This document shows, piece by piece, positions 6,884-15,689 of a DNA stretch of 64,000 nucleotides (positions are counted from its first letter, which is position 1; every line of letters starts with the position of its first letter). This stretch comes from Treponema sp. UBA6367. GTDB lineage: Bacteria > Spirochaetota > Spirochaetia > Treponematales > Treponemataceae. The stretch is taken from contig DJRF01000002.1 of NCBI GenBank assembly GCA_002437725.1, positions 1,410-65,409 on the forward strand, read 5' to 3'. Position numbers and translations under genes: made by a program. Below the pieces are notes generated by a model. It was not told where the DNA came from. It saw only the letters and a list, made by a program, of their open reading frames with translations, and ran no database searches.

Positions 6884-7921
6884 ATGAATGAACTGTATTC
6901 AAAATGCGCGCAATGTCCTAGAAAATGCAGCGCAAACCGCAACGAAAACTGCTTAGGTTTTTGCGGAGAATCTGACAAAGTTAGAATTGCTGTGGCGTGC
7001 CTTCATTTTGGGGAAGAGCCGCTTATAACCGTTCACGGCGGAAGCGGAACTATTTTTCTTACTGGCTGCACTTTGCGCTGCGCGTTTTGCCAAAACTATC
7101 AAATTTCGCAAAACGGAATGGGAACAGCTGTTTCAAAGGAAGAATTTGCTCAAATCTGCATAAAACTGCAATCTTTAGGCGCGGAAAACATTAATTTAGT
7201 TACTGGAAGCCACGCAATCCCGAGACTTGCAGAGTATATTCAAGGCGCGCAAAACGCAGGATGCACAATTCCTTTTTGCTGGAATTCTTCTGCCTTTGAA
7301 AATGTAGAAATGCTTGAGCTTTTAAGACCTTTTGTAAAAATTTGGCTTCCGGACTTTAAGACGTTAGACAAAAATCTTGCGGAAAAACTGTTCGCCACGT
7401 CGCAGTACCCGCAGGCAGCAGAGAAAGCAATTTTGTGGATGATAAAAAATTTTCCTTTGCAGACTGCAGAAAAAAAGGCTGAAAACGACTATACAGATGC
7501 AAATGGACAAAAAGTCCAGAAAGGCGAAATCCGCGAAAAAATGATTCAAGGCGTAATAGTTCGCCATCTTTTTATGCCGGGAAAATTTATGGAAACTGCA
7601 AACGTCCTTGAATGGCTAAAAAAACACGCAGACAAAAAGGCGATAATTTCGCTAATGAACCAGTACACGCCTGTTCCGTTTAAGGAAAATAAACAGAAAT
7701 CAGAGCAGCGAAAAAAAGCGCTTTCTGAAATTGAAAACAGGCTTGTAAACAAGCAAGAAGATGAAGACTTGCAGGATTTAATTGAAGCCTATGATTTTGA
7801 AACTCTTTTTTACCAAGAGCTTACGGATGACACAAGCTGGCTTCCGGATTTTGCAAAAAGGCAGCCGTTTGGCAACAGGTTGGCAAGACCGGTTTGGCAT
7901 TGGAATTTTGGATTTTTATAG
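6884..7921 (+). CDS. PflA-like radical SAM protein (COG1313 type)
   Basis: This 345-residue protein has the radical SAM motif CTLRCAFC (Cys62, Cys66, Cys69) for a 4Fe-4S cluster. It also has an N-terminal set of cysteines (8, 11, 15, 23, 27) typical of the COG1313 group related to pyruvate formate-lyase activating enzymes. I chose the ATG at 6884 because the cysteine set starts right after it. An insert around residues 180-225 is Lys-rich. No pyruvate formate-lyase gene is nearby, so the substrate is unknown. The start has only a weak AAGGG upstream, so translation may be coupled to the preceding gene. Confidence 0.8.
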   Translation: MNELYSKCAQCPRKCSANRNENCLGFCGESDKVRIAVACLHFGEEPLITVHGGSGTIFLTGCTLRCAFCQNYQISQNGMGTAVSKEEFAQICIKLQSLGAENINLVTGSHAIPRLAEYIQGAQNAGCTIPFCWNSSAFENVEMLELLRPFVKIWLPDFKTLDKNLAEKLFATSQYPQAAEKAILWMIKNFPLQTAEKKAENDYTDANGQKVQKGEIREKMIQGVIVRHLFMPGKFMETANVLEWLKKHADKKAIISLMNQYTPVPFKENKQKSEQRKKALSEIENRLVNKQEDEDLQDLIEAYDFETLFYQELTDDTSWLPDFAKRQPFGNRLARPVWHWNFGFL

Positions 7922-7942
7922 GGGCGCAAAATAAAAACTTTC

Positions 7943-7970
7943 TTGATTTTTTTACCATTCGGTATATACT
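7943..7970 (+). promoter_or_regulatory. tetR promoter with a palindromic operator in the spacer
   Basis: TTGATT (7943-7948), a 16-bp spacer and TATACT (7965-7970) form the promoter. The spacer holds the palindrome TACC-ATTC-GGTA (7953-7964), a likely operator for the TetR-type protein encoded just downstream. The ATG at 7978 is 7 nt after the -10, so the transcript looks leaderless. Confidence 0.6.
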
Positions 7971-7977
7971 CTTTTTT

Positions 7978-8568
7978 ATGATGGCACTAGAAAATCAAGC
8001 AGATTCTACTAAGAACAACATTTTTGAAGTTGCCCTAAAGCTCTTTTCAGAAAAAGGCTTTGACGCTGTAGGGGTTCAAGAAATTGTTGACAAGTCGGGA
8101 ATAACAAAGCCGACTCTATACTACTACTATGGAAGCAAAAAAGGAATTTTTGAAGCTATAATAAAAGAAAAAGGTCAAAATCTTATAAATTGCACACGCA
8201 CAGCTAGCAAGTATGAGCATAGTTTTATGGAAAGCCTTACAAAAATTCTAAAATCGCAAATAGACTTTGCAAAAAAGGAAAGCGACTTTTTCAGGCTCCA
8301 CTGCGCAATGATAAACAGCCCGGAAAATTCTGAAGCGCACGCAATTTATATGCCGGTCATAAGAGAACATCGCGGTGTTATTATAGATTTTTTTATAAAT
8401 TCAACTAATGAATTCGGCAACATGAGAGGAAAAGAAGCCCTGTACAGCACAATGTTCTATTCGATAATGCTTTCTGTAGCCTTGCTTTCCCAAAAAGGCG
8501 TAATGCAAAATGACGAAGAAACCCTTTTTAATGTAGTTCATTCTTTTGTTTACGGCGTTGCAGATTAA
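7978..8568 (+). CDS. TetR/AcrR-family transcriptional regulator
   Basis: This protein of about 196 residues has an N-terminal TetR helix-turn-helix with VGVQEIVDKSGITKPTLYYYYGSKKGIF split over residues 31-58, and a helical ligand domain. An upstream frame exists, but a promoter with a -10 box 7 nt before 7978 supports this start; a second ATG follows directly at 7981. The operator-like palindrome in its promoter suggests autorepression. The next gene, malQ, begins 175 bp downstream with its own promoter, so the target set is unknown. Confidence 0.85.
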   Translation: MMALENQADSTKNNIFEVALKLFSEKGFDAVGVQEIVDKSGITKPTLYYYYGSKKGIFEAIIKEKGQNLINCTRTASKYEHSFMESLTKILKSQIDFAKKESDFFRLHCAMINSPENSEAHAIYMPVIREHRGVIIDFFINSTNEFGNMRGKEALYSTMFYSIMLSVALLSQKGVMQNDEETLFNVVHSFVYGVAD

Positions 8569-8727
8569 ACACCCCAAACCGACTCAAACGAAGCGCGGAC
8601 ACAACCATCTGCAGGAAATTGGAAAGTCAAGATTTTCTTTTTAAAGTTTAAAAAACTCAACTTCTGACCTAATGTTCAGTTATTTGTGTTATTTGTTCTA
8701 TTTTTTTTAACACATCTTTTAAAGCCG

Positions 8728-8736
8728 TGTTATAAT
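8728..8736 (+). promoter_or_regulatory. Extended -10 box of leaderless malQ promoter
   Basis: TG-T-TATAAT is 7 nt before the malQ ATG at 8744. TTAACA at 8707-8712 is a possible -35 with an 18-bp spacer. No SD is present between the box and the ATG. Confidence 0.6.
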
Positions 8737-8743
8737 AACCCTT

Positions 8744-10795
8744 ATGAATACTTTAAAAAAATCAACTGGCGTTTCAATTCCTTTGGGCGCTATTTACACG
8801 GAAAAAAAAGACGGAAATGTAATCGGGGAATTTACAGATCTTCCAAAATTCGCTTCACTGTGCAAAAAAGCAGGGCTTTCTATTTTGCAACTGCTGCCTG
8901 TAAACGACACAGGAACACAGTCCAGCCCTTACAGCGGACTTTCTGCATTTGCCCTTCATCCAATTTACATCGACATAAAAGCGCTTCCTGAATTTAAGGA
9001 ACTTTATTCTTCTGACAAAAAATTTGCATCAGAATACAATAAAATGATAAAAAGCTTTCCTTACAGCAGCGATGGCCGATACAACTACGAAGGAATCTTG
9101 AATGCGAAGACAAGCCTCCTTGAAAAAATATACCATTCTACAGAAATGTACAAAGAAGGCAAGGCTGACGAAAAAACAGAAAAATGGATAAAGAAAAATC
9201 CATGGATAAAAAACTATGCCGTATACAAAAATTTAAAAGCCAAATACAAGCAGGCCTCTTGGAAAGAATGGGCAAAATCAGACAAAAACGTAACTGAAAA
9301 AGAAATAAAAAAACGCTGGGAAGACGAGAAGCTTGCAAAAGCCCACCTTTTTTATTGCTGGGTTCAAATGCGGGCAAACGAGCAGTTTAAGTCTGCAACC
9401 GACAAAGTAAAAAAAGAGGGAATAATTCTTAAAGGCGATATGCCAATCCTTATGAACGAAGATTCTTGCGACGCCTGGGCGCTTCCGGGGATTTTCAATC
9501 ACAACTTAAGAGCAGGCTCTCCTGTTGACGGTCCAAATCCTACTGGCCAAAACTGGGGCTTTCCAACTTATAACTGGGAATACTTAAAGGAACACAAATA
9601 CAGCTGGTGGATTGACCGCTTGAAATCGGCTTCCCAATACTATGGGGCTTACCGTCTGGACCACATTCTTGGTTTCTTTAGAATTTGGGCTATTCCGGAG
9701 CGCGACACAACCGCCGTTTTAGGACACACAGTTCCTTACGTTCCAATAACACGCGACGAGCTCCATTCAATTGGCTTTGACGACGGAAGAATCCGATGGC
9801 TCAGCCAGCCCCACGTTTCTACAGGCGCTATTCAAGACATTACTTGGAACAAAGAAACTGCAACTAAAATCCTTGAAAAGTTTATGGACAGAATTGGAAA
9901 CGAGGAGCTTTGGCTTTTTAAAAAATCTGTAAGCGGCGACAAAGATTTTTATGAATCAAACCTTTCTGAATTCTGCCAAGGGGACTCTGAACAGCGCGTA
10001 AAAGACAAGCTAAGCTTGTGCTGGCGAGACCGCTGCTTAATCGAAATTGAAAACGACCGCTTTGTTCCGGTTTGGACGTACTACACTTCTACTGCATGGA
10101 ATTCCTTAAACGATTCTGAAAAAGAAAAACTTAAATCCCTTATAAGCCAAACAGAATACAAGCAAGACAAGCTTTGGGAAACTCAGTCTGATGAAATTCT
10201 TTCTACATTGACTAAATCTGTAGATATGATTCCTTGCGGAGAAGATTTAGGCGCAAATCTTCCTTGTCTTCCTCACATAATGACAAAGAACAACATACTT
10301 GCTCTTAGAGTTATGCGCTGGACAAGAAACTGGGAACTTCCAGGAAAACCTTACGTTCCTTTAAAGGATATTACATATCTTTCTGTAGCAACGACTTCCG
10401 TTCACGACTCTCCGACTGTTCGCCAATGGTGGCACGACGACCGCGAGGGCTCAAGCCTTTTTGTCAGAACAAACCCATGGGCATTCGGAATTGAAGGCTG
10501 GGATACAGAAAAAATGGAAAGAATTGCAAATTCAGATTTCTCTCCAGAAATTGCAGAAAACTACTTAAAAGCTGTTGCCAGGGCAAACAGCGTTTGGTGC
10601 ATACATCCTTTGCAGGACTTTATCGCCATGAATAAAAATTATTGGCTGCAAAATCCGAGCAACGAACAAATAAATATTCCTGGCTCTGTAAACGAATTTA
10701 ACTGGACATACAGAATTCCAGTTTCAGTGGAAACATTGGAAAAAGATTCTGACCTAATCGGAAAGATAAACGAGATAGTAAAACTACACGAATAA
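8744..10795 (+). CDS. malQ: 4-alpha-glucanotransferase (amylomaltase, GH77)
   Basis: This 683-residue GH77 enzyme would transfer glucan chains between maltodextrins. The catalytic set is present: nucleophile Asp306 in YRLDHILGF, acid/base Glu500 in GEDLG, and Asp555 in HDSPTVRQWW. The inserted segment at about 130-210 and the HDSPT form recall the DPE2-like subgroup more than the short bacterial type (moderate confidence). It is followed 17 bp later by a GH13 protein on the same strand, so the pair probably handles internal glycogen or imported dextrins. The transcript start appears leaderless. Confidence 0.92.
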   Translation: MNTLKKSTGVSIPLGAIYTEKKDGNVIGEFTDLPKFASLCKKAGLSILQLLPVNDTGTQSSPYSGLSAFALHPIYIDIKALPEFKELYSSDKKFASEYNKMIKSFPYSSDGRYNYEGILNAKTSLLEKIYHSTEMYKEGKADEKTEKWIKKNPWIKNYAVYKNLKAKYKQASWKEWAKSDKNVTEKEIKKRWEDEKLAKAHLFYCWVQMRANEQFKSATDKVKKEGIILKGDMPILMNEDSCDAWALPGIFNHNLRAGSPVDGPNPTGQNWGFPTYNWEYLKEHKYSWWIDRLKSASQYYGAYRLDHILGFFRIWAIPERDTTAVLGHTVPYVPITRDELHSIGFDDGRIRWLSQPHVSTGAIQDITWNKETATKILEKFMDRIGNEELWLFKKSVSGDKDFYESNLSEFCQGDSEQRVKDKLSLCWRDRCLIEIENDRFVPVWTYYTSTAWNSLNDSEKEKLKSLISQTEYKQDKLWETQSDEILSTLTKSVDMIPCGEDLGANLPCLPHIMTKNNILALRVMRWTRNWELPGKPYVPLKDITYLSVATTSVHDSPTVRQWWHDDREGSSLFVRTNPWAFGIEGWDTEKMERIANSDFSPEIAENYLKAVARANSVWCIHPLQDFIAMNKNYWLQNPSNEQINIPGSVNEFNWTYRIPVSVETLEKDSDLIGKINEIVKLHE

Positions 10796-10812
10796 AAGGA
10801 AGGATGGAAAAC

Positions 10813-13800
10813 ATGAAAATATCTTACAATGAATTCCACATAAGCAGAAAAATACGAGACTTCTGCAAGTTTGACCAGCAACTCTACTCTTCTAGCGGAA
10901 ATGTTGTTCTGGCAAACATTCAAGCGGTTAGAAAATTTGCAGAAAAGTTCAACACTTATTTTGATGAAAAAGGCGAAAGTTCAAAAAGAATTAGCGCAGG
11001 CTCATTGAACGCAATGGGCTTAATCGATGAAATTTTTCACTACGTCTGCATGATGTACCGCCGCGACAAACAAGGCGACGCTTTTGAAAAAATTCTGCAA
11101 GAGCTTGATTCATCTTTTACAAAGGAAGAAATAGACAAGCTCCTTTTAGAATTTTCTGAAGAATTCCCTCCTGTAGAAGTGTATCAAGGAAAAACATCTG
11201 CAAAAGAATACCTTGAAAGAAACGCTGTTGACACCGGAACTGGAAAAATGCGCTCAAACCGCGAGCAGACTCTTGAAGAACTGATTTTGCTTCGCCTTGC
11301 AAACGAAAATCCGGCATTTAAACCATTTGCTGTTCTTTTTGATGACAAAAAACTTGCTGAAAATCCGCTTTTTGACAAAATTTGGGCAAAAATCCAAAAA
11401 GATTTTGCTTCTATGCCAAAGTTCGGGCCTTTTAACCACGACTTAATCACAATGCTTAGGGAACCTGTTGTGTTCAGCCCGAACAGCCTGAAAGGCCAGC
11501 TTGACTACATCCGCCAGTACTGGTCGGAAATGCTTGGAGAATTTTTAAGGCGGCTTCTTTCTGGAATGGACACACTTACCGAAGAAGAAAAAATGTTCAT
11601 GCACTACAACCCGATAAACGGCGGCGAAGTGAACATGGAAGCATACAATTACGATGGCCTGATGAAAGAATATGAACGGTTCAGCCCGGACCGCGAATGG
11701 ATGCCACGCGTAATTCTTATGGCGAAAACCGTTCTTGTCTGGCTTGACCAGCTTACAAAAAAATACAACCGACCAATAACGCGGCTTGACCAGATTCCAG
11801 ACGAGGAGCTGGACGCTTTGCGCGACGAAGGCTTTACAGGCTTGTGGCTTATTGGCTTGTGGACACGCTCGAACGCTTCTAAACGAATTAAGCAGCTGTG
11901 CGGAAACCCTGAGGCTGCCGCTTCCGCTTATTCGCTTTACGACTACAACATTGCAGAAAACATTGGCGGCTGGGATGCTCTTTCCAACCTCAGGACAAGA
12001 CTTTGGCAGAGGGGAATCCGCCTAGCTTCGGACATGGTTCCAAATCACACTGGAATGGACAGCGACTGGGTTGTAAACCGCCCTGATTTATTCGTTCAGC
12101 GCAGAGACTTGCCTTCGCCTTCTTATACATTCAACGGAGAAAACCTTTCTTGGGATCCGAATGTTGGAGTTTGGCTGGAAGACCATTACTATAATCATTC
12201 AGACTGTTCAGTTGTATTTAAGCGCGTCGACTTCCGCAACGGCGACACACGCTACATTTACCACGGAAACGACGGAACCGGCATGCCTTGGAACGATACC
12301 GCCCAGATTGACTTTTTGAATCCAGAGGCGCGCGAGGCGGTTATGCAGGACATCTTGCACGTTGCGCGGAACTTCCCGATTATCAGGTTTGACGCGGCGA
12401 TGGTTCTTGCAAAAAAATCAATCCGCAGGCTTTGGTATCCAAAACCGGGTTCAGGCGGAGACATTTATTCACGCAGCGAATACGCGCTTACCGACCAGGA
12501 ATTTGAGGCAAAGATTCCAAACGAATTCTGGCGCGAAGTTGTTGACCGCGTTGCAAAAGAAGTTCCAGACACGCTTTTGCTTGCCGAAGCGTTCTGGATG
12601 ATGGAAGGCTACTTTGTACGCACCTTGGGTATGCACCGCGTTTACAATTCAGCGTTCATGAACATGCTTAAAAAGGAAGAAAACCAGAAATACCGAGATT
12701 CTGTAAAGAACACAATCAAGTTTGACCCGCAGATTCTAAAACGCTATGTAAACTTTATGAACAACCCGGACGAAGACACCGCAGTTGCGCAGTTTGGAAA
12801 AGACGATAAATATTTTGGTGTATGCACTTTAATGATTACAATGCCAGGACTTCCAATGTTTGGCCACGGCCAGATTGAAGGATTTACAGAAAAATACGGA
12901 ATGGAATTTACAAAAGCCTACAAGAACGAAACTCCAGACCAGAATCTCATAAACCGGCACTGGCACGACATTTTCCCTCTTATGAAGAAGAGGTATATCT
13001 TTGCAAACGTTGAAAACTTCCTGTTCTACGATGTTTGGGACAACGGACATGTAAACGAAAATATTTTCGCATATTCAAACTCTTACGGAAACGAATATTC
13101 AGTTGTCTTCTATAATAATAAGTACGAACGCGCACAAGGCTGGATAAAACAGTCTTGCGATTACGCTATAAAAGTCGGAAAGACTGAGGAACAGCACGTT
13201 GAAATGCGCTCAAAATCAATTTCAGAGGGATTGAATCTTCACGCAGAAGATGACAAATTCTGTATTTTCCGCGAACATCGCTCTGGACTTTGGTTCGTTC
13301 GCCGCAGCCGCGAAATTTGCGAGCGAGGAATGTACATCGGTTTAAACGGATTTGAATATCAGGTTTACCTGGACATCCACGAAGTTTGCGACGGGGCAGA
13401 CCACAAGTATCAGATTTTGTGCGACACTTTGCAGGGCCGCGGCTGCTACGACCTTGAAACTGAATGGGAAGAAATCTGCTACCGCGAGCTTTACCAAACG
13501 TTCAGCACATTTGCAAATGCGGTTATTCCAGAAATTCACTTAATTTTGAATCCTGCAACAGAGAAAAAACCTGCTGCCGCAAAAATAAAGAAAGAAATAA
13601 AAGCCTTGCTTGAAAGCGCAAAAACGGCTGCAATAAATTTCTATCAAACCGCAAACGAATTTGCTGGACTTGACGCAAAACTTGTTACTCCTGAAAAACA
13701 GTTTGAAACATTCGGAAAACTTCTTGAAAAAATTGTTCTTACAAAGCAAGAAACTAGCAGTAAAAAACAGCCTGACCTCATTTCCGCTTTGAAAAAGTGC

Positions 13801-14349
13801 AAGAATGCAGAAAACTTTATCTGCGCGGCAATGAGTTTTGACAAAAACCTTGACGATTTGCTGGTTTCTTACGCAATGATAAAAGAATACGCTGAAATGG
13901 GGCTTGCAAAAAAATGGGCGCTAAACAGAAAAATTCATGAATTCTTTTCTGGCGCGGGAGCTTGCAAATGCGACATGAAACACGAGCTTTCAAGACTTTT
14001 TTCCATAGCAGAAATTGCAGCTTCAAAGAATTCTGAAAAAGATGAAAAAAAGGCGGCATTTAAAATCGTAAGTTCGCTTACAGAAGGAGAATTTGCAAGT
14101 CTTTTGACCGGCGCTAATTCCTTTAACGGAATAGTTTGGTTCAATAAAGAAGTTGCAGAAAAATCTGTTGCCGATGTATTTGCCGTTTCTTTGCTAGAAG
14201 GCAAAAAGGACGAAGAAATTCTTGATTTGTTTGGCAAAATTGTAAAAGCTATGCAAAGCGCTGAATATAAATGCGCAGAATGGCTAAAACCGTTTGCCCC
14301 GAAAGAAAAGAAAGCCGCTGCGAAAAAAACTGCTTCTAAGAAAAAATAG
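10813..14349 (+). CDS. Large GH13 alpha-amylase-like protein, 1178 residues
   Basis: The central part is a GH13 barrel. DMVPNHTGMDSDW gives region I, the nucleophile Asp527 lies in IRFDAAM, and Glu592 in LLAEAFW is the acid/base. About 300 residues precede the barrel and about 270 follow it; the tail is a helical, Lys/Ala-rich region ending in KKAAAKKTASKKK. There is no signal peptide, so the protein is probably cytoplasmic. An ATG at 10804 sits inside the SD region AAGGAAGG, so I prefer the ATG at 10813 with about 9 nt spacing. It follows malQ in an operon. The exact glucan specificity cannot be told. Confidence 0.8.
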   Translation: MKISYNEFHISRKIRDFCKFDQQLYSSSGNVVLANIQAVRKFAEKFNTYFDEKGESSKRISAGSLNAMGLIDEIFHYVCMMYRRDKQGDAFEKILQELDSSFTKEEIDKLLLEFSEEFPPVEVYQGKTSAKEYLERNAVDTGTGKMRSNREQTLEELILLRLANENPAFKPFAVLFDDKKLAENPLFDKIWAKIQKDFASMPKFGPFNHDLITMLREPVVFSPNSLKGQLDYIRQYWSEMLGEFLRRLLSGMDTLTEEEKMFMHYNPINGGEVNMEAYNYDGLMKEYERFSPDREWMPRVILMAKTVLVWLDQLTKKYNRPITRLDQIPDEELDALRDEGFTGLWLIGLWTRSNASKRIKQLCGNPEAAASAYSLYDYNIAENIGGWDALSNLRTRLWQRGIRLASDMVPNHTGMDSDWVVNRPDLFVQRRDLPSPSYTFNGENLSWDPNVGVWLEDHYYNHSDCSVVFKRVDFRNGDTRYIYHGNDGTGMPWNDTAQIDFLNPEAREAVMQDILHVARNFPIIRFDAAMVLAKKSIRRLWYPKPGSGGDIYSRSEYALTDQEFEAKIPNEFWREVVDRVAKEVPDTLLLAEAFWMMEGYFVRTLGMHRVYNSAFMNMLKKEENQKYRDSVKNTIKFDPQILKRYVNFMNNPDEDTAVAQFGKDDKYFGVCTLMITMPGLPMFGHGQIEGFTEKYGMEFTKAYKNETPDQNLINRHWHDIFPLMKKRYIFANVENFLFYDVWDNGHVNENIFAYSNSYGNEYSVVFYNNKYERAQGWIKQSCDYAIKVGKTEEQHVEMRSKSISEGLNLHAEDDKFCIFREHRSGLWFVRRSREICERGMYIGLNGFEYQVYLDIHEVCDGADHKYQILCDTLQGRGCYDLETEWEEICYRELYQTFSTFANAVIPEIHLILNPATEKKPAAAKIKKEIKALLESAKTAAINFYQTANEFAGLDAKLVTPEKQFETFGKLLEKIVLTKQETSSKKQPDLISALKKCKNAENFICAAMSFDKNLDDLLVSYAMIKEYAEMGLAKKWALNRKIHEFFSGAGACKCDMKHELSRLFSIAEIAASKNSEKDEKKAAFKIVSSLTEGEFASLLTGANSFNGIVWFNKEVAEKSVADVFAVSLLEGKKDEEILDLFGKIVKAMQSAEYKCAEWLKPFAPKEKKAAAKKTASKKK

Positions 14350-14354
14350 CAGGC

Positions 14355-15659
14355 TTAAATACGGCTTATAATGGCTCTAAGCTCTTCCAAAGTTTTTATG
14401 CTTGGAAGGGCTTTTTTTATGGGCTTAAGGCTCTCCTGCACGCAATCTCTTATTTCTGGAACTTCACCTACAGTGTGGCGAACAAAGTCTGCGCTAAGAG
14501 CAGGATCATCTCGAGCTATTAGAACTGTAGCAGAATCATCTTCGCAAGAAGCCTGCCTAGAAAGAACAGCAGCATACGCTCCAGCAGTGTGGCGGTCCGC
14601 AAGAACCTTGTACTTTAAGAACAGCTGTTTTGCAGCGCTGTCAACATCGCTCTTGGAAATTTTTCTAGGATAAATAAAATGCTTCATCATAAGTTCATTC
14701 GTGCTAAAAACTTCTTCTAATCTTTCTAAATTAGACGGCTCAGAAGGGTCAGAACTTTCGCGCTCATTAACAGGAACTATGGAATCTAGCAAAATAGGAT
14801 TGCCAACTGCATCCACGCCAAGCGATGGGGTTGAAGGAATTACAAAGCCGTTCAAAGGAAGCGCGAACTGCCAAGCATATAAGCCTGCAACAAGATTGCT
14901 GTAATTTCCCGGCGCAAGAGCATAATTTATATTGTAATGAAGTTTCTTTTTAATACGCGAAAAAGCAAAAGGATAAAAAAAAGCTTGCGGCAGAAGCCTT
15001 CCGATATTTGCTGTGTTCGCAACCGTTAAATGTCGTTGGCTTACAAAGGCTCTGTCTGAAAAAACTTTTTTTACAAGATTGTGGCAAACATCTTCTGAAC
15101 CGTCAACTTCTATTGGATAAATATTTCCGCCGTTCCAAACAAAGTCTTCTTCGTTCATTCCTCGAACTAAACCTTTAGGAGAAAGAACAACGGCTTTTAG
15201 ATTCTTTTTTCCACGCAAGGCAAAGGCCAAGCTTGCGCCAAGCTCCCCATTGGCCGATACATCAAGAAAAATCGCATTATCGCCACGCAACTGAAGTATT
15301 GTCTCCAAGCAAGAAGCAAGATACGAAACTCCAAAATCGCGATGCATTCCTGTAGGACCGTGGTATATTTCTAAAAGAAAAAGTTTTTCATCCAATTGCT
15401 TTATTTCTGGAGAAAATTTAAATGCTTTGGTAGCTATGGTTTCACATATAATTGGACTAAATTCATCTTTTATAAAAGCAGAAGTCAAAGAACCTGCAAT
15501 CGAAGCAAACGTTGTGTTTTCGTCCACAAAGGTTATCCATCGGCGCAGGTCGTCTGTTTCATAAGGAACATAAAGTCCGCCATCCTTTGGCATACAGTTT
15601 AAAACAGCTTGCGCAAAACCTACTGATTCTTTTTTATTTCTAGTGCTCGTAAATCTCAT
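14355..15659 (-). CDS. Threonine-synthase-like protein lacking the PLP lysine
   Basis: This 434-residue protein follows threonine synthase (ThrC) along its length: GPTGMHRDFG, NTANIGRLLPQ, APGNYSNLVAG and a C-terminal HTAGAYAAV. In active ThrC the first motif reads GPTxAFKD, where the Lys binds PLP. Here the codon is CGC, giving Arg107. The phosphate-cradle motif SGDTG is also changed, to ANGELG. It may therefore not bind PLP covalently. It is convergent with the GH13 gene. Its -10 box is 8 nt before the ATG. No hom or thrB gene is near. A pseudoenzyme or changed chemistry is inferred. Confidence 0.75.
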   Translation of the reverse strand: MRFTSTRNKKESVGFAQAVLNCMPKDGGLYVPYETDDLRRWITFVDENTTFASIAGSLTSAFIKDEFSPIICETIATKAFKFSPEIKQLDEKLFLLEIYHGPTGMHRDFGVSYLASCLETILQLRGDNAIFLDVSANGELGASLAFALRGKKNLKAVVLSPKGLVRGMNEEDFVWNGGNIYPIEVDGSEDVCHNLVKKVFSDRAFVSQRHLTVANTANIGRLLPQAFFYPFAFSRIKKKLHYNINYALAPGNYSNLVAGLYAWQFALPLNGFVIPSTPSLGVDAVGNPILLDSIVPVNERESSDPSEPSNLERLEEVFSTNELMMKHFIYPRKISKSDVDSAAKQLFLKYKVLADRHTAGAYAAVLSRQASCEDDSATVLIARDDPALSADFVRHTVGEVPEIRDCVQESLKPIKKALPSIKTLEELRAIISRI

Positions 15660-15667
15660 ATAGCAAA

Positions 15668-15676
15668 ATTATAGCA
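15668..15676 (-). promoter_or_regulatory. Extended -10 box of the threonine-synthase-like gene
   Basis: On the minus strand TG-C-TATAAT lies 8 nt before the ATG at 15659, which predicts a leader of only about 2 nt. Confidence 0.55.
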
Positions 15677-15689
15677 CAACACAACTTGT

